A stretch of DNA of 64,000 nt from Herbaspirillum sp. ST 5-3. GTDB taxonomy: Bacteria; Pseudomonadota; Gammaproteobacteria; Burkholderiales; Burkholderiaceae_D. The notes below the pieces were generated by a model that saw nothing but the letters and a program-made list of their open reading frames with translations, made no database searches and was not told where the DNA came from. This document shows positions 1 to 13,254 of the stretch, piece by piece. Each line of letters opens with the position of its first letter. Within the stretch, counting starts at the first letter, position 1. The stretch lies in NCBI RefSeq assembly GCF_004804275.1, contig NZ_STGI01000011.1, positions 124,001-188,000 of the forward strand, written 5' to 3'. The position numbers were made by a program, and so were the translations under genes.

Positions 1-95
1 TCGGCGAATCCGCACCCGCGCCGCAACTCTACAAACATTTCGGACTGACCGCCGCAGCGCTGTGCGAAGCAGTCAAGGACATGCTGGGGAAATAA
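1..95 (+). CDS. tkt: Transketolase, C-terminal fragment (gene starts before the window)
   Basis: An open frame from base 3 to the TAA at 93-95 encodes about 30 residues (GESAPAPQLYKHFGLTAAAL, then CEAVKDMLGK). This matches the usual transketolase C-terminus, where a Phe-Gly-Leu-Thr segment precedes the last helix. Transketolase moves two-carbon units between sugar phosphates in the Calvin and pentose phosphate cycles. The next gene starts 3 bases later, which suggests a shared operon. In cbb operons of betaproteobacteria cbbT stands just before cbbZ, as here. Only the tail is visible, so the call relies on this tail and on context. Confidence 0.8.
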   Translation, partial: GESAPAPQLYKHFGLTAAALCEAVKDMLGK

Positions 96-98
96 GCG

Positions 99-815
99 AT
101 GACAATTACCTCCTGGGCCCGCCCTGTCAATGCAGTGCTGTTCGACCTCGACGGCACGCTGCTGCACACTGCTCCCGACATCACGGCCGCGGTCAACATG
201 ATGCTCAAGAGCCGCAACCTGCCCATCCTGCCCGAGGCACTGGTGACCAATCTGATCGGGCGCGGCAGCCCGGCCCTGATCGACCGCGTGTTCAACGTGC
301 TTGATGTGAACCTGTCGCCCGGCGAACGGCTGGATGCCCTGCAACTGTTCCAGCAGTTCTATGAAGACATCGTCGGCACCCGCGCCCGCCCCTATCCCGG
401 CGTGGTCGATGCGCTGGAGCGCCTGCGCGACATGGACCTCAAACTTGCGGTCGTGACCAACAAGTACCACCGCTTCGCGATCCGCCTGCTGCGCCAGTTC
501 CACATGGCGTCCCTGTTCGACCTGGTGGTCGGCGGCGACACGCTGGAAGCGCGCAAGCCCAATCCGCTGCCCATCCTGCACACCTGCGACAGCCTCGGCG
601 TGCCGGTCACGCAGGCCTTGTATATCGGCGATTCCCCCATCGACGTGGAAGCGGCGAAAGCGGCCGGCGTCCCGGTCTTCTGCGTGCCCTACGGCTATCG
701 CGAAGGCCAGGCACTGGCGACACTCGCCTGCGACGGCTTCATCGAATCGCTGGCCGACATTCCCTACATGATCACCGGCCGCCTCGGCGCCAGGCGCGAG
801 CAGAAAAGCGCATAA
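99..815 (+). CDS. gph: Phosphoglycolate phosphatase (HAD superfamily)
   Basis: 238 residues. HAD motif I DLDGT is at residues 16-20 (nucleophile D16, acid D18), the motif II Thr at 120, the motif III Lys in ARKPNP near 153, and motif IV GDSPID at 177-182. The enzyme hydrolyses 2-phosphoglycolate, the product of Rubisco oxygenase activity or DNA repair. Its place between tkt and gap is that of cbbZ in betaproteobacterial cbb operons, so a photorespiratory salvage role is likely. The ATG lies 3 bases after the tkt stop. A related HAD phosphatase specificity cannot be excluded from sequence alone. Confidence 0.88.
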   Translation: MTITSWARPVNAVLFDLDGTLLHTAPDITAAVNMMLKSRNLPILPEALVTNLIGRGSPALIDRVFNVLDVNLSPGERLDALQLFQQFYEDIVGTRARPYPGVVDALERLRDMDLKLAVVTNKYHRFAIRLLRQFHMASLFDLVVGGDTLEARKPNPLPILHTCDSLGVPVTQALYIGDSPIDVEAAKAAGVPVFCVPYGYREGQALATLACDGFIESLADIPYMITGRLGARREQKSA

Positions 816-844
816 CACGCATTTCACATTCTCTGGAGACAAAC

Positions 845-1855
845 ATGACGATACGCGTTGCAATCAATGGCTACGGCCGCATCGGGCGCAACATCCTGCG
901 TGCCCACTACGAAGGCGGGAAGAAGCACGACATCGAAATCGTTGCCATCAACGATCTTGGCGATGCCAATACCAATGCGCACCTGACGCGCTTCGACACC
1001 GCGCACGGCCGCTTCAACGGCAAGGTCGAGGTGGACGGCGATACCATGACAGTGAACGGCGACCCGATTTTCGTCACCGCCATGCGCCATCCCGCCGAGC
1101 TGCCGTGGAAACGCCTTGGCGTGGATGTGGTGCTGGAATGCACCGGCTTCTTTACCTCCAAGGAAAAGGCCGCCATGCACCTTGCCGCGGGCGCGAAGAA
1201 AGTGATCATTTCCGCCCCCGGCGGCAAGGATGTCGATGCGACCATCGTGTACGGCGTCAATCACCAGGTGCTCAAGTCAACGGACACGGTGATTTCGAAT
1301 GCATCCTGCACCACCAACTGCCTGGCGCCGATGGTGCTGCCGCTGCACCGCTCGCTCGGCCTGGTCCAGGGCCTGATGACCACGATCCATTCCTATACCA
1401 ACGACCAGGTGCTGACGGACGTCTATCACAGCGACCTGCGCCGCGCGCGCTCCGCCACCATGTCGCAAATCCCGACCAAGACCGGTGCTGCCGCTGCGGT
1501 CGGCCTGGTGCTGCCGGAACTGAACGGCAAGCTCGACGGCTTTGCCGTGCGCGTGCCGACCATCAATGTGTCGCTGGTCGACCTGACCTTTACTGCGGCG
1601 CGCGAGACCAGCGTCGAGGAAGTCAATGCCATCATGCGCGACGCGGCTGCCGGCGACCTCAAGGGCATCCTGGAATACAACGACCAGCCGCTGGTGTCCG
1701 TCGATTTCAACCACAACCCCGCCTCATCGAATTTCGATGCCAGCCTGACCAAGGTCATCGGCAACCTGGTCAAGGTCAGCAGCTGGTATGACAACGAGTG
1801 GGGCTTCTCCAACCGCATGCTCGACACCACCGTCGCGCTGATGAATGCACGTTGA
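845..1855 (+). CDS. gap: Glyceraldehyde-3-phosphate dehydrogenase, type I
   Basis: 336 residues, normal family length. The Rossmann dinucleotide motif NGYGRIGR is at 8-15, and an Asp after the second strand (AINDL) favours NAD binding. The catalytic SCTTN motif has the nucleophile Cys155, with partner His182 in [10 protein letters not shown]. The family interconverts glyceraldehyde-3-phosphate and 1,3-bisphosphoglycerate. A GGAGAC ribosome-binding site precedes the ATG. It is the third gene of the tkt-gph-gap-pgk-fba-cbbY run and corresponds to cbbG. Erythrose-4-phosphate dehydrogenase is a paralogous alternative, but the context favours Gap. Confidence 0.95.
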   Translation: MTIRVAINGYGRIGRNILRAHYEGGKKHDIEIVAINDLGDANTNAHLTRFDTAHGRFNGKVEVDGDTMTVNGDPIFVTAMRHPAELPWKRLGVDVVLECTGFFTSKEKAAMHLAAGAKKVIISAPGGKDVDATIVYGVNHQVLKSTDTVISNASCTTNCLAPMVLPLHRSLGLVQGLMTTIHSYTNDQVLTDVYHSDLRRARSATMSQIPTKTGAAAAVGLVLPELNGKLDGFAVRVPTINVSLVDLTFTAARETSVEEVNAIMRDAAAGDLKGILEYNDQPLVSVDFNHNPASSNFDASLTKVIGNLVKVSSWYDNEWGFSNRMLDTTVALMNAR

Positions 1856-1879
1856 TTGCACGCTGATTACCCGGAGAAC

Positions 1880-3070
1880 ATGATGTCGATTCGCCAATTC
1901 ACCGCGATGCCGAATATGGCCGGCAAGCGGGTTTTCATCCGTTCCGATCTCAATGTGCCGCTGGACGACCAGGGGCGGATCACCGACGACAGCCGAATTC
2001 GCGCCTCGCTTCCGGCGCTGCTGCATGCGCTCGAACGCGGTGCCGCCGTCATGGTGACTTCGCATCTTGGCCGGCCGACGGAAGGCTGCTTTCGTGAGGA
2101 AGATTCGCTGGCGCCGGTCGCGGCCCGCCTTGGCGAACTGCTCGGCCGCCCTGCGCGCCTGGTGCGCGATTGGGTCGAGCAGCCACCGCACATCGAACCC
2201 GGCGAACTGGTCGTCCTGGAAAACTGCCGCCTCAATCCCGGCGAGAAGGCCAACGACGACGGGCTCGCCAGAAAGATGGCGGCAATGTGCGACATCTATG
2301 TCAACGACGCCTTCGGCACCGCACATCGCGCCGAGGCCACCACGCACGGCATCGCGAAGTATGCGCGAGTCGCCTGCGCCGGTCCCCTGATGAGCGCCGA
2401 ACTCGATGCGCTCGGCAAGGTGCTGCAGACGCCCTCACAACCGGTTGTTGCCATCGTGGCAGGATCGAAAGTATCGACCAAGCTCACCATCCTCAAGAGC
2501 CTGGTCGAAAAGGTCGATCACCTGATCGTCGGCGGCGGCATCGCCAATACCTTTCTTCTCGCCATGGGGTACCAGGTCGGCGCATCGCTGGCCGAACCGG
2601 ATCTGGTCGGCGAAGCCAAAGCCATCATGCGCGAGATGCGCGCCAAGGGCGGCAGCGTTCCCCTGCCGGTGGATGTCGTCTGCGCAAAGAAGCTGTCCGC
2701 CGATGCGGTGGCAAGCACCAAGTCGCTGGGGGAAATCGCGCCCGACGACATGATCCTCGACATCGGTTTTCAGTCGGCCTCCCGGCTCTCGCTGCTGATC
2801 TGGCAGGCCGGAACGGTACTGTGGAACGGACCGGTCGGCGTGTTCGAGCATGAGCAGTTCGCGCAGGGCACGCGCGTGATCGGCGAGGCAATTGCGAAGT
2901 CCTCCGCGTTCTCGGTCGCGGGCGGCGGCGACACCCTGGCCGCGATTGCCAAATTCAAGCTCGCCGATCGCATCAGCTACATCTCGACAGGCGGCGGCGC
3001 CTTCCTCGAATTCCTCGAAGGCAAGGAGCTGCCGGCGGTGGCGATACTCGCGAAGCGCGGCGAAGACTGA
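1880..3070 (+). CDS. pgk: Phosphoglycerate kinase
   Basis: About 396 residues. The N-terminal RSDLNVPL substrate loop, TSHLGRP and the C-terminal GGGDTLAA nucleotide-binding segment are all present. It transfers phosphate between 1,3-bisphosphoglycerate and ADP, or the reverse in CO2 fixation. An open frame extends upstream to a TTG at 1856, but GGAGA at 1873-1877 sits just before the tandem ATGs at 1880 and 1883. The second ATG has the better spacing. The gene lies 24 bases after gap and corresponds to cbbK. Confidence 0.95.
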   Translation: MMSIRQFTAMPNMAGKRVFIRSDLNVPLDDQGRITDDSRIRASLPALLHALERGAAVMVTSHLGRPTEGCFREEDSLAPVAARLGELLGRPARLVRDWVEQPPHIEPGELVVLENCRLNPGEKANDDGLARKMAAMCDIYVNDAFGTAHRAEATTHGIAKYARVACAGPLMSAELDALGKVLQTPSQPVVAIVAGSKVSTKLTILKSLVEKVDHLIVGGGIANTFLLAMGYQVGASLAEPDLVGEAKAIMREMRAKGGSVPLPVDVVCAKKLSADAVASTKSLGEIAPDDMILDIGFQSASRLSLLIWQAGTVLWNGPVGVFEHEQFAQGTRVIGEAIAKSSAFSVAGGGDTLAAIAKFKLADRISYISTGGGAFLEFLEGKELPAVAILAKRGED

Positions 3071-3122
3071 CCGCCGCACCGCCCTTCCACTTACTTATTG
3101 CACATACTCACAGGAGACAACA

Positions 3123-4187
3123 ATGGCACTGGTATCACTTCGACAATTGCTCGATCACGCCGCTGAACACGGCTACGGCCTGCCGGCCTTCAACGTCAAC
3201 AACATGGAGCAGATCCAGGCCATCATGCAGGCCGCCGATGCCTGCGACAGCCCGGTGATCCTGCAAGGTTCGGCCGGCGCCCGCAAGTATGCCGGCGAGG
3301 TCTTCCTGCGCAAGCTGGTGGAAGCCGCCGTCGAGACCTATCCGCACATCCCGGTCGTGATGCACCAGGACCATGGCGCCAGCCCCGCCGTGTGCCAGCG
3401 CTCCATCCGCTCCGGATTCTCGTCGGTGATGATGGACGGCTCGCTGATGGAAGACATGAAGACGCCCTCCTCCTTTCAGTACAACGTCGAAGTCACGCGT
3501 CGCGTGGTCGACATGGCGCATGCGGTCGGCGTGTCGGTCGAGGGTGAACTCGGCTGCCTCGGCTCGCTGGAATCCGGCATGGCCGGCGAGGAAGACGGTT
3601 CCGGCGCGGAAGGCAAGCTGTCGCACGAGCAGATGCTGACCGACCCCGCGCAGGCAGCCGACTTCGTGGCGCAGACCGGCGTCGATGCGCTCGCCATCGC
3701 CATCGGCACCTCGCACGGCGCCTACAAGTTCAGCCGCAAGCCGACCGGCGACATCCTGGCCATTGCACGCATTCGCGAAATCAATGCGCGCATTCCGAAC
3801 ACGCATCTGGTCATGCACGGCTCCAGCTCGGTGCCGCAGGAATGGCTTGAAATCATTCGCCAGTTCGGCGGCAACATCAAGGAAACCTACGGCGTGCCGG
3901 TGGAAGAAATCCAGCAAGGCATCAAATACGGCGTGCGCAAGGTCAACATCGACACCGACATCCGCCTCGCGATGACGGGCGCGATGCGCAAGCTGATGGC
4001 GGAGAAGCCGGACGAATTCGATCCGCGCAAATTCCTGGCCGAAGCGACCAAGGCGGCCAAGGGCATCTGCAAGACGCGTTTTGAAGCATTCGGCAGCGCG
4101 GGACAGGCATCAAAGATCCGCCCCGTTTCGCTCGACACCATGGCGACCCGCTATGAACAGGGCGAGCTGAAGGCGATCGTGAAGTAA
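3123..4187 (+). CDS. fba: Fructose-bisphosphate aldolase, class II (CbbA type)
   Basis: 354 residues. The class II signature VVMHQDHG around residue 81 supplies the catalytic Asp83 and zinc ligand His84. HGSSSVP and KVNIDTDIR form the phosphate-binding and C-terminal conserved blocks. The family cleaves or forms fructose-1,6-bisphosphate, and CbbA-type members also act on sedoheptulose-1,7-bisphosphate. CAGGAGACAACA supplies a strong ribosome-binding site for the ATG at 3123, so a longer in-frame extension from 2892 is rejected. It follows pgk by about 50 bases in the same operon. Confidence 0.95.
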   Translation: MALVSLRQLLDHAAEHGYGLPAFNVNNMEQIQAIMQAADACDSPVILQGSAGARKYAGEVFLRKLVEAAVETYPHIPVVMHQDHGASPAVCQRSIRSGFSSVMMDGSLMEDMKTPSSFQYNVEVTRRVVDMAHAVGVSVEGELGCLGSLESGMAGEEDGSGAEGKLSHEQMLTDPAQAADFVAQTGVDALAIAIGTSHGAYKFSRKPTGDILAIARIREINARIPNTHLVMHGSSSVPQEWLEIIRQFGGNIKETYGVPVEEIQQGIKYGVRKVNIDTDIRLAMTGAMRKLMAEKPDEFDPRKFLAEATKAAKGICKTRFEAFGSAGQASKIRPVSLDTMATRYEQGELKAIVK

Positions 4188-4261
4188 TACAGGTGGCGTT
4201 CGGTGCGGCAGGCAGGAATTGCCGCCTTGACTGTGGTGCATCATGCTAATCGGAGTGTCGA

Positions 4262-5071
4262 ATGAAAAACCGAATCGATCCGGACTTTGACGAAGGCCTG
4301 CTGCAGGCCCTGATCTTCGATGTCGACGGCACGCTGGCCGACACCGAGCGCGACCTTCACCGTGTCGCATTCAATCGCGCGTTCCGCCAGGCCGGTCTCG
4401 ACTGGACATGGGACGTCCCCACCTACGGCCGATTGCTGAAAGTGGCGGGCGGCAAGGAGCGCATCCTTCATTACATCCACACCTGCGTCCCGCACCAGGC
4501 GCCATCGAATCCGGAGACGCTCACCCGCGAGCTGCACGCGCTGAAGACACAGTTCTACCTGGAGCTGCTGCGCGAAGGCGAGATCGCGCTCCGCCCCGGC
4601 GTCGAACGCCTGATCCGCGAAGCCCGCAACGGCGGCTTCCGCCTCGCGATCGCGACCACCACCACCTACGCCAACGTGGTCGCGCTGCTGCATGCCACGC
4701 TAGGCGAAGGCGCGCACAAGTGGTTCGACATCATCGGCGCCGGCGATGACGTGCCGAACAAGAAGCCATCGCCCGACATCTACCGCTACGTCCTGCAAAA
4801 GCTCAAGCTCCCGGCCGCCGCCTGCTTCGCCTTCGAGGATTCCGCGAACGGCCTGCGGGCCAGCTCTGGCGCCGGACTGCGCACCATCGTCACCCCGACG
4901 GTCTACACCGCACGCGAAGACTTCAGCGACGCGTTTTCCATCCTGTCCGATCTCGGCGAGGCCGATTCGCATTGCACGCACTTCGGCGGCTGTCGCCCGG
5001 AGCGCGGCGCGGTTGATATTGCGCAGCTTGATATGTGGCATGGGTATGTTGCGGCGGTGCTGGCTTGCTGA
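4262..5071 (+). CDS. cbbY: HAD phosphatase, CbbY family
   Basis: 269 residues. Motif I DVDGTLADTE begins at D20/D22, the cap domain holds a charged helical segment, KKPSPDIY gives the motif III Lys, and FEDSANG is motif IV. CbbY proteins dephosphorylate xylulose-1,5-bisphosphate, a misfire product that inhibits Rubisco, and are typical members of cbb operons. The gene is last in this operon. Its TGA (5069-5071) directly abuts the stop of the convergent hsdR, so the restriction locus has been joined exactly at the 3' end of this gene. Confidence 0.85.
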   Translation: MKNRIDPDFDEGLLQALIFDVDGTLADTERDLHRVAFNRAFRQAGLDWTWDVPTYGRLLKVAGGKERILHYIHTCVPHQAPSNPETLTRELHALKTQFYLELLREGEIALRPGVERLIREARNGGFRLAIATTTTYANVVALLHATLGEGAHKWFDIIGAGDDVPNKKPSPDIYRYVLQKLKLPAAACFAFEDSANGLRASSGAGLRTIVTPTVYTAREDFSDAFSILSDLGEADSHCTHFGGCRPERGAVDIAQLDMWHGYVAAVLAC

Positions 5072-8000
5072 TTAGACCTGTCCACCCACGCCTTTAAACT
5101 TCTCAACAAAAGCGGCAATCTTTTGGAACACACTCTGTTTCTTTGTCAGGTATTGCGGGTTTAACGGGCTCATTTTGGGCAAAATAGCATTGAGTTCAGT
5201 GCCATTGTCACTGGCGAATTCCCGCTTCAGTGAGGTGGTGATATAGCGTTTGGCCGCCTCTGCATTCAGATTTTCGACGCTAATGAGCTCTTGTGCCTCA
5301 CGTTGTTGTTCTGCTTGGGCAAAAGTGAAGAAGGCATCTATCACACTGGCCTTATCGCCGATCTGGTCCAGATCGGTCTGGTTGATGAAGTCGACCAGCA
5401 GGCTTTCTTTGGCGCGGTTGCCCAGGCTGGCGCGAATCACTCGGCGCACGTCCTCGACCAGTGAAGCTTTGTCCTTGACCTTTTTATTGTTCTCAAAAAT
5501 CAGCTCCAAAATGTAGTCCAGATTGATTTCTTGAGACTTCAGCAGGTCGACCTCAAAGACCACATCATCCCAGTCGATCGTGGAGTTTTCCTTCTCGGTG
5601 GAAGATTTTTCCCGACGCAACCAATCGCGAACGTCGTTATAGGTTGAACGATAATCCTGGATTTTGCGTTCGGCAGGCATCTGAATGGCTTGCAGATCTG
5701 CCAAAGCAGCGTCATCAAGATAATACTTGGCCTTGAATGCTTCAACTGCCGCCGGGTCGTTCATATCAACGTTTTGCAAGGCCTTCAGACTGGCGAACTC
5801 GTCATAGTTTTGCAGTACGTTCTCAACGCGCAAATACTCTCCAAACAGCTTCGCGAAGGCTTTTTTGTCGGACTCTTTTTCAATGGCAGACGGATCAGGA
5901 AAGCGATCCTCCAGTTCCTTCACCACGTCCACATAACCACGTCGCGCTTCACCGGTCGCCGCATCAGTGAAACCTTCCATGTAGTCCTTATAGCTTTTTT
6001 CCAGAACCACGTTCTTGGTATTGTTGTCGCCAAACAAGGTGATGGCCTCAATGGTCGCCTGCTCCAAATCGCGGAAGGTGACGATATTGCCAAAGGTTTT
6101 AGTGGCGTCAAAAATCCGATTGGTGCGCGAATAAGCCTGAATCAATCCGTGGTAACGCAGGTTTTTATCCACAAACAAAGTGTTCAATGTGGGGGCATCA
6201 AAGCCGGTCAGGAACATGCCCACCACAATCAACAAGTCAATTTCCTTGGCTTTGACTTGTTTGGCCAGATCCCGGTAATAGTTTTGAAAGCCATTGCTAT
6301 CCACGCTGAAATTGGTTTTGAACAGCGCGTTGTAGTCAACGATGGCCGCGTTCAGGAACTCCTTGGCGCTACTATTCATGGCTGAAACATCAAAGCTTTC
6401 ATCCTGAATTTCGCCTACGGCATCCTGCTCTTCATTGGCTGCAAAGGAGAAGATGGTGGCCACTTTCAATGGCTTGTCGCTGTTCTTCTGCAACTCCTTG
6501 AACGACTCGTAATACAGCTTGGCGGCATCCACGCTGCTCACGGCAAACATGGCATTAAAACCCTTGCCACCAGCTTGCAGGCGATGGGTCTTCTGCCGGA
6601 AGTTATTCAAAATGTACTGGGTAATTTCTCGAATGCGATCGGGGTGCAACAAGGCCTGCTTGGTTTCCGCGGCGCTGAGCTTTTTCTCGTCCTGTTCGGT
6701 TTCAATGGCTTTGAACTTCGGGCGCACATCGTTGTAGTCCACCTTGAACTTCAGCACCTTCTCATCACGAATGGCATCGGTGATGACATAAGAGTGCAAC
6801 TCGCGACCAAATACGCTAGCCGTATCTTCTGCGCCTAATGCGTTTTTCCCAGCAAAAATCGGTGTGCCGGTAAAGCCAAACTGATAGAACTTTTTGAACT
6901 TCTTCTTCAGGTTTTTCTGTGCTTCACCGAACTGGCTGCGATGGCACTCATCAAAAATGAATACGACCTGCTTGTTATAGATGGGAAGGTCGCCTTCGCT
7001 TTTCATCAGGTTATTGAGCTTCTGGATGGTGGTGACGATGATCTTGTTGTCGTCCTTGTCCAGGTTGCGTTTGAGGCCTGCGGTGCTGTCAGAGCCATTC
7101 ACGCTGTCCGGCGAAAAGCGCTGGTATTCCTTCATGGTCTGGTAATCCAGGTCCTTGCGGTCCACCACGAAGAAAACCTTGTCGATAAACTCCAGCTCGG
7201 TGGCCATGCGCGCCGCCTTGAAGCTAGTCAGGGTCTTGCCGGAGCCAGTAGTGTGCCAAATGAAGCCGCCGCTTTCCGTCTTGCTCCAGTTTTTGGCCTG
7301 CCAAGCGCTCTTGATCTTCCATAGAATGCGTTCAGTGGCGGCAATCTGGTACGGGCGCATCACCAGCAGCGTATTGCTAACATCGAATACCGAATAATGC
7401 AGCAACACATTGAGCACGGTGTGCTTCTGAAAGAAGGTGGCGGTAAAGTCTTTCAGGTCTTTGATTAGACTGTTATCCGCCTTCGCCCAGTTCATGGTGA
7501 AGTCGAAGCTATTCTTGAGGCGCTGAGTGGTGTTGGCAAAATAACGGCTGTCGGTGCCGTTGGAGATCACAAACAGCTGCAAATACTTAAACAAGGAGTG
7601 CTCGCTGTTAAAGCTTTCCTTGCTGTAGCGATGTACCTGGTTAAAGGCTTCACGAATTGCCACGCCGCGCTTCTTTAATTCTACCTGTACCAGTGGTAAG
7701 CCATTCACTAACACGGTTACGTCATAGCGATTGGCGTGCGTCCCCGTTTGCTCAAACTGTTTGATGACCTGCACCTTGTTGCGAGCAATGTTTTTCTTGT
7801 CCAGCAGGTAGATGTTCTGGATATGCCCGTCGTCAAAGACAAAATCGTGAATGTAATCGTCGTGGATCTTTCGTGTTTTCTCGACGATACCATCGCTGGG
7901 TTTATCCAGCCAGGTTTCGACAAAGCGCAACCACTCGCCGTCCAAAAACTGCACGTTGTTGAGCGCTTGCAGCTGCTGGCGCACGTTGGCCAGTAAAGCA

Positions 8001-8176
8001 TCCGGGGTTTTCAGGCTTGGCAGGAATTCATAGCCCTGATTGGCCAAATCCTGAATAAGCTCACGCTCCAGATCGCCCTCGCTTTGGAAGCTTTCAGAGA
8101 CTTTCCATTCCTTGGTGTATTTATCCAGAACAATGAAGTTATTAGATTCGGCAATCGGCTTGGTGTAATCAACCAT
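5072..8176 (-). CDS. hsdR: Type I restriction enzyme, R (endonuclease/translocase) subunit
   Basis: 1034 residues from the chosen ATG at 8176, which has AGGAGC just upstream and overlaps the prrC stop by 8 bases; an ATG 27 bases upstream is also open. The N-terminal PD-(D/E)xK nuclease has D152 and E166-x-K168 (VQVELKK), nearly the numbering of EcoR124I HsdR. Superfamily 2 motor motifs follow: TTGSGKT near 309, DECH at 409-412, GFTGTP, and QAYSRTNR. It cleaves unmodified DNA after ATP-driven translocation. Its size and order fit type IC. In the prr locus this gene is prrD. Base composition is more AT-rich than the cbb genes. Confidence 0.95.
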   Translation of the reverse strand: MVDYTKPIAESNNFIVLDKYTKEWKVSESFQSEGDLERELIQDLANQGYEFLPSLKTPDALLANVRQQLQALNNVQFLDGEWLRFVETWLDKPSDGIVEKTRKIHDDYIHDFVFDDGHIQNIYLLDKKNIARNKVQVIKQFEQTGTHANRYDVTVLVNGLPLVQVELKKRGVAIREAFNQVHRYSKESFNSEHSLFKYLQLFVISNGTDSRYFANTTQRLKNSFDFTMNWAKADNSLIKDLKDFTATFFQKHTVLNVLLHYSVFDVSNTLLVMRPYQIAATERILWKIKSAWQAKNWSKTESGGFIWHTTGSGKTLTSFKAARMATELEFIDKVFFVVDRKDLDYQTMKEYQRFSPDSVNGSDSTAGLKRNLDKDDNKIIVTTIQKLNNLMKSEGDLPIYNKQVVFIFDECHRSQFGEAQKNLKKKFKKFYQFGFTGTPIFAGKNALGAEDTASVFGRELHSYVITDAIRDEKVLKFKVDYNDVRPKFKAIETEQDEKKLSAAETKQALLHPDRIREITQYILNNFRQKTHRLQAGGKGFNAMFAVSSVDAAKLYYESFKELQKNSDKPLKVATIFSFAANEEQDAVGEIQDESFDVSAMNSSAKEFLNAAIVDYNALFKTNFSVDSNGFQNYYRDLAKQVKAKEIDLLIVVGMFLTGFDAPTLNTLFVDKNLRYHGLIQAYSRTNRIFDATKTFGNIVTFRDLEQATIEAITLFGDNNTKNVVLEKSYKDYMEGFTDAATGEARRGYVDVVKELEDRFPDPSAIEKESDKKAFAKLFGEYLRVENVLQNYDEFASLKALQNVDMNDPAAVEAFKAKYYLDDAALADLQAIQMPAERKIQDYRSTYNDVRDWLRREKSSTEKENSTIDWDDVVFEVDLLKSQEINLDYILELIFENNKKVKDKASLVEDVRRVIRASLGNRAKESLLVDFINQTDLDQIGDKASVIDAFFTFAQAEQQREAQELISVENLNAEAAKRYITTSLKREFASDNGTELNAILPKMSPLNPQYLTKKQSVFQKIAAFVEKFKGVGGQV

Positions 8177-9368
8177 TTTGTTGCTCCTGCTGCCAGTAGC
8201 CATAGTTGCTCTTCAAGTGATCGAGCAAGAGTTTGACAGTCGCTTTCTCCGCTTGCGTTGGCTCTGCCACGGTTTCATTAGATAGCGTGCTGTGGCTTGT
8301 AAAATTAATGATTCTGCTTAAATAGAGCTGCTTGTCATCAGGCAAGAGGTCCGACCATTTGGGGTAACCCAGAAAGCTGGCCGTTTTCTCGTAAAGATTG
8401 CGCAGCAAAGTGAAGTGATACCTTTCAACTTTGTTGTCAGCAACCGCCTGTTCGATTGTTCGTTTCAAATGCAGGTGGTAGGAGAAGCTCTTGTTGGAGT
8501 CGCCATGTTTTTCTGTGAGGGCGAAGGTACCATCGTCAAAACGCTCCAGCATGTAGCAGGCTTTGCCGTTCAGCTCATTGAATAGCACGTTATAAAACAG
8601 CGGGCTATGCGTCGTGACAATGAACTTCAGCTGCGATTGACTGGATTTAATCAGACTCGCCAGATTAACCGCCAATTCAATCAAGTGGTTTTCATCGAGA
8701 GAACTGACGGGGTCATCAATAAATACATACTCCAGCCGATCAAATGCGCTGGTTTCTCGCTCACCCGGCTCGGCGACATTAAGAATCGTCACCACCTGAT
8801 CAAGCAGGGTGTAAAAAACGCTCCAGATAAAGTTGCTTTCTTCGCCTTTGGATAGCTTGACATGACCGGATCGCTCGTTGTTGCCGCGCTCCAGGGAAAA
8901 TGTGACTTCGGTAAAATCTGCGCTAAAGTGCGGTGTTAATTTGTCGTTCGCATAGCGCTGAAAATAATGGACGATATTTCCATCCTGGCCCAGGTCTTGA
9001 AGCAGCGTGAGCAGCCAGCTTGTGTACGAATTGGGTTGGATTTTCAGCTTGTGCTCGACATCGCCCGCCAGATCGTTATCCCAATAAAACAAGTCCTCGG
9101 TGAAGGCGTTGTAATAGAGGATTTTATTGCGCGGCAACGCAGGCTGATCGGCTTCGTCATCGCCTTCTCCGCCATTTGCTTTGGGCGCAATCAGCTGCTT
9201 GAACTCCCGCGAAAGGCGCGTCTTGCCCGTGCCGTTGAAGGCGTAGATCAGCTGCACCTTTGGAACAGGTTTGGCTTCGTCAACTTCCTTGGTCTTTTCA
9301 GGGACAGTTTTCCTGACTATCTTGGACGCACTAAGCTGCTGAGCTATCTCCGCGAGTGTCTTGCTCAT
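8169..9368 (-). CDS. prrC: PrrC anticodon nuclease (phage-exclusion tRNase)
   Basis: 399 residues. The ABC-type ATPase half carries Walker A AFNGTGKT (about 43-50), signature LSKGE (172-176), Walker B VFIDDP (about 215-220) and H-loop TTHSP. The C-terminal half contains the RNase triad Arg323, Glu327 and His359 in LLRNLYEKT and NFTSHS. E. coli PrrC has R320-E324-H356, so the spacing is identical. The family cleaves tRNA-Lys at the anticodon when a phage peptide blocks the partner restriction enzyme. It sits between hsdS and hsdR exactly as in the prr cassette. The start at 9368 is one base after the hsdS stop; an ATG at 9386 inside hsdS is the alternative. Confidence 0.93.
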   Translation of the reverse strand: MSKTLAEIAQQLSASKIVRKTVPEKTKEVDEAKPVPKVQLIYAFNGTGKTRLSREFKQLIAPKANGGEGDDEADQPALPRNKILYYNAFTEDLFYWDNDLAGDVEHKLKIQPNSYTSWLLTLLQDLGQDGNIVHYFQRYANDKLTPHFSADFTEVTFSLERGNNERSGHVKLSKGEESNFIWSVFYTLLDQVVTILNVAEPGERETSAFDRLEYVFIDDPVSSLDENHLIELAVNLASLIKSSQSQLKFIVTTHSPLFYNVLFNELNGKACYMLERFDDGTFALTEKHGDSNKSFSYHLHLKRTIEQAVADNKVERYHFTLLRNLYEKTASFLGYPKWSDLLPDDKQLYLSRIINFTSHSTLSNETVAEPTQAEKATVKLLLDHLKSNYGYWQQEQQNG

Positions 9369-9369
9369 A

Positions 9370-10655
9370 TCAGGCCGCCAACTCATCCGGCTTTGGGAAG
9401 TTCAAGAGCAGATCGCGGTAATACTCGTATTGCTTCTTGCGCAGTTCGATCTCGCGGGGCAAGCCTTCGCTGATGGAGTTGGTGAGGGCGTCGAATTTAT
9501 CCAGAATGGCGACGATCCGGGCTTGTTCGGCGAGTGATTTCTCTGAGTTCCCTGGGTATGGAATGGGTATTCGTACTTTTGCGATCCCGTCAATCAATAA
9601 TCTATTAACCTTCCCTCGCGACACATGCTTCGCCTTCTCATCGATGAATGCAGCTGTTTGCATAACATAGGAGATAAATTTCGGATTCATTGAATGGCGA
9701 AAGGCGTAACTATCGTCGTGAATCGCCACCTTCTCTTCGCCAAGCCAAGCCACTGCTTTGCCTACATCTTCTACAGTTTCCCCGACCCCAGCCATTACAA
9801 CGTCTCCCGGCTTTGCGTAGCGCAGTGATTCAGCCATGTCACTTCTGACATGAGAAAAGGCTTGGTTCGCAAACGCCCCATACCGAGTATATATCTCGCC
9901 GTAGTGAATAGCGCGAATGCCATCTTCCACATAGTCGGCCTTGGTAAAACGTTTCCCGCGAATGAATTCACCAATCTCTCCCAGAGGCTTCCACTCCACC
10001 TCCCCGTCTTCAAAGCACAACAATCGATCGCGATAGTGGTTGTATTGTTTTTTGCGGGCGGTAAGCTCGGCAGTAAGCTCGGCACTAAGCTGGGCGGTAA
10101 GCTCTGTAAATGCGTCCAGAATACGGACGATTTCGGCCTGAATTTCAAGTGATTTTTTTTGGTTTTCTGGGCATGGGATAGGTATTTTTGCTTTGCCGAG
10201 GCCATTCGAATTTATCGATGATATTTTTCCAGAAGAGATATCCTTCTTGATTTGCTCCTTAAAAAGAACAGTTCTTAAGAAATAGGATACATATTTTGGG
10301 TCTAATTTGCTTCTATACGAAAAGCAGGCATCGTGAATTACGACATCATCTTCGCCTAGCCAAGCAGTGCCATTACCTATATCTTCAATAGTTTCACCCG
10401 CCGCGACAATAATCACGTCTCCATGACTTGCGACTCGTAGCTTTGAAGCCAGCTCTGAATCAAGAAAAGATTTTGATTCTTTTGCCCAAATCCCGTAATG
10501 CGTGTACATCTCCCCATAATGAATGCACGGGGTGCCCTCTGGGGCCATATCTGTTTTTACAAATCTTTTTCCTCTAACGAAGGCACCGATCTCTCCCAAC
10601 GCCTTCCAATCCACTTCAACGCCATTTAGCAGTTTTTCCATCAGGCGCAACTTGT

Positions 10656-10659
<4 letters not shown>
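9370..10659 (-). CDS. hsdS: Type I restriction enzyme, S (specificity) subunit
   Basis: 429 residues with two target-recognition domains, at roughly 12-180 and 220-395, each followed by a conserved helical spacer ending in RKKQY-x-x-YRD. The two halves are alike throughout, for example [38 protein letters not shown], and [24 protein letters not shown]. In most HsdS proteins only the spacers match. The central spacer carries four-residue repeats ([16 protein letters not shown], about 185-200) like the TAEL repeats of EcoR124-type enzymes. HsdS sets the DNA sequence recognised by the complex. Its ATG overlaps the hsdM stop by 4 bases (ATGA). Confidence 0.95.
10061..10108 (-). repeat. Four tandem 12-bp units in the hsdS central spacer
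   Basis: Units at 10061-10072, 10073-10084, 10085-10096 and 10097-10108. The first two are identical (GTAAGCTCGGCA on the plus strand); the other two have diverged. Each unit encodes four residues of the helix that separates the two recognition domains. In EcoR124I and EcoR124II a change from two to three such units lengthens the DNA spacer by one base. Slippage here could change specificity without breaking the frame. Confidence 0.9.
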
Positions 10660-12212
<1,553 letters not shown>

Positions 12213-12492
12213 TGTGTTAATCCTGTTTCAATACGTTATTTCAAGCGAGGGCAACTTTATACTTTTCGAGCACTGTTGAATAGTCAGGGCGACTTATTGC
12301 GGTGATGGGGGCGCCGCTAGAGATGCGAAAGAAGGCAAAACCGGCATCGGCGGTTCCCCGTCGATTGAAAGAATGATTTATGCCTGCTTCTGGCCGAAGC
12401 GACCGACGCAAGGCGAAATAGTCGTCACTGGATCACCACCACACGGGCCAACCGCCAGCCTTTCCACGAATTGCCAGTTCGCAGAATCCCGC

Positions 12493-13254
12493 TCAACTCT
12501 TAAGCTTGTACCCAGTCTTGAACATCCACCAAACCGCCGCCAGACAGAGACCCAGGAACATCAAGGTCATGCCTATGCTGATGTCGACCCGAACGTCGGC
12601 TACACCATAGAAGCTCCAGCGAAATCCGCTGATCAAGTAGACCACCGGATTGAACAAGGCAATTTTCTGCCAAAGCGGCGGCAACATGCTGATCGAATAA
12701 AAGCTGCCGCCCAGGAAGGCCAGCGGAGTGACGATCATCATCGGAATGATTTGGAGTTTTTCGAAGCCGTCCGCCCATATCCCGATTAAAAAGCCGAACA
12801 AACTGAACGTGACGGCAGTCAGGATCAGGAATGCGATCATCCAGACCGGATGCACGATAGTAAACGGCACGAACAGCCGTGCCGTCGCCATGATCAGCAA
12901 GCCGAGGATGACCGACTTGGTTGCGGCCGCGCCGACATAGCCGATCACAATTTCAACGTAGGAGATGGGCGCCGAAAGAATTTCGTAGATGGTGCCGGTA
13001 AATTTCGGCATGTAGATTCCGAACGACGCGTTGGAGATGCTTTCCGTCATCAGCGACAGCATGATCAGTCCCGGGACGATGAATGCCCCGTAACTGGTAC
13101 CGTCAATCTTGACCATATGCGATCCGATCGCAGCGCCGAATACCACGAAATAGAGCGAGGTCGATATTACCGGCGACGCGATACTTTGCATCAGCGTGCG
13201 CCAGGTGCGCGCCAATTCGAATTGGTAAATGGCGCGAATGGCATAGATGTTCAT
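12493..13254 (-). CDS. yadH: ABC-2 type transporter permease (YadH-like)
   Basis: 253 residues with about six hydrophobic segments and the ABC-2 signature region near the C-terminal half ([20 protein letters not shown], then the last two segments). ABC-2 permeases export drugs, lipids or polysaccharides. It overlaps the upstream ATPase gene by 4 bases, so the two form one exporter of the YadGH type. The substrate is unknown. The protein ends GYKLKS. Confidence 0.85.
   Translation of the reverse strand: MNIYAIRAIYQFELARTWRTLMQSIASPVISTSLYFVVFGAAIGSHMVKIDGTSYGAFIVPGLIMLSLMTESISNASFGIYMPKFTGTIYEILSAPISYVEIVIGYVGAAATKSVILGLLIMATARLFVPFTIVHPVWMIAFLILTAVTFSLFGFLIGIWADGFEKLQIIPMMIVTPLAFLGGSFYSISMLPPLWQKIALFNPVVYLISGFRWSFYGVADVRVDISIGMTLMFLGLCLAAVWWMFKTGYKLKS

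Noticed and set aside
824..1714. Long antisense frames opposite gap (824-1264, 1277-1714)
   Set aside because: They follow codon bias of the gap gene on the other strand and lack any family motif or ribosome-binding site.
2892..3122. N-terminal extension of fructose-bisphosphate aldolase
   Set aside because: The extension overlaps pgk in another frame, is low-complexity Arg/Ser, and a good ribosome-binding site sits before the ATG at 3123.
12373..12789. Plus-strand frame near the ABC permease
   Set aside because: Mostly antisense to the permease gene, with no recognisable motif and no consistent membrane or fold pattern.
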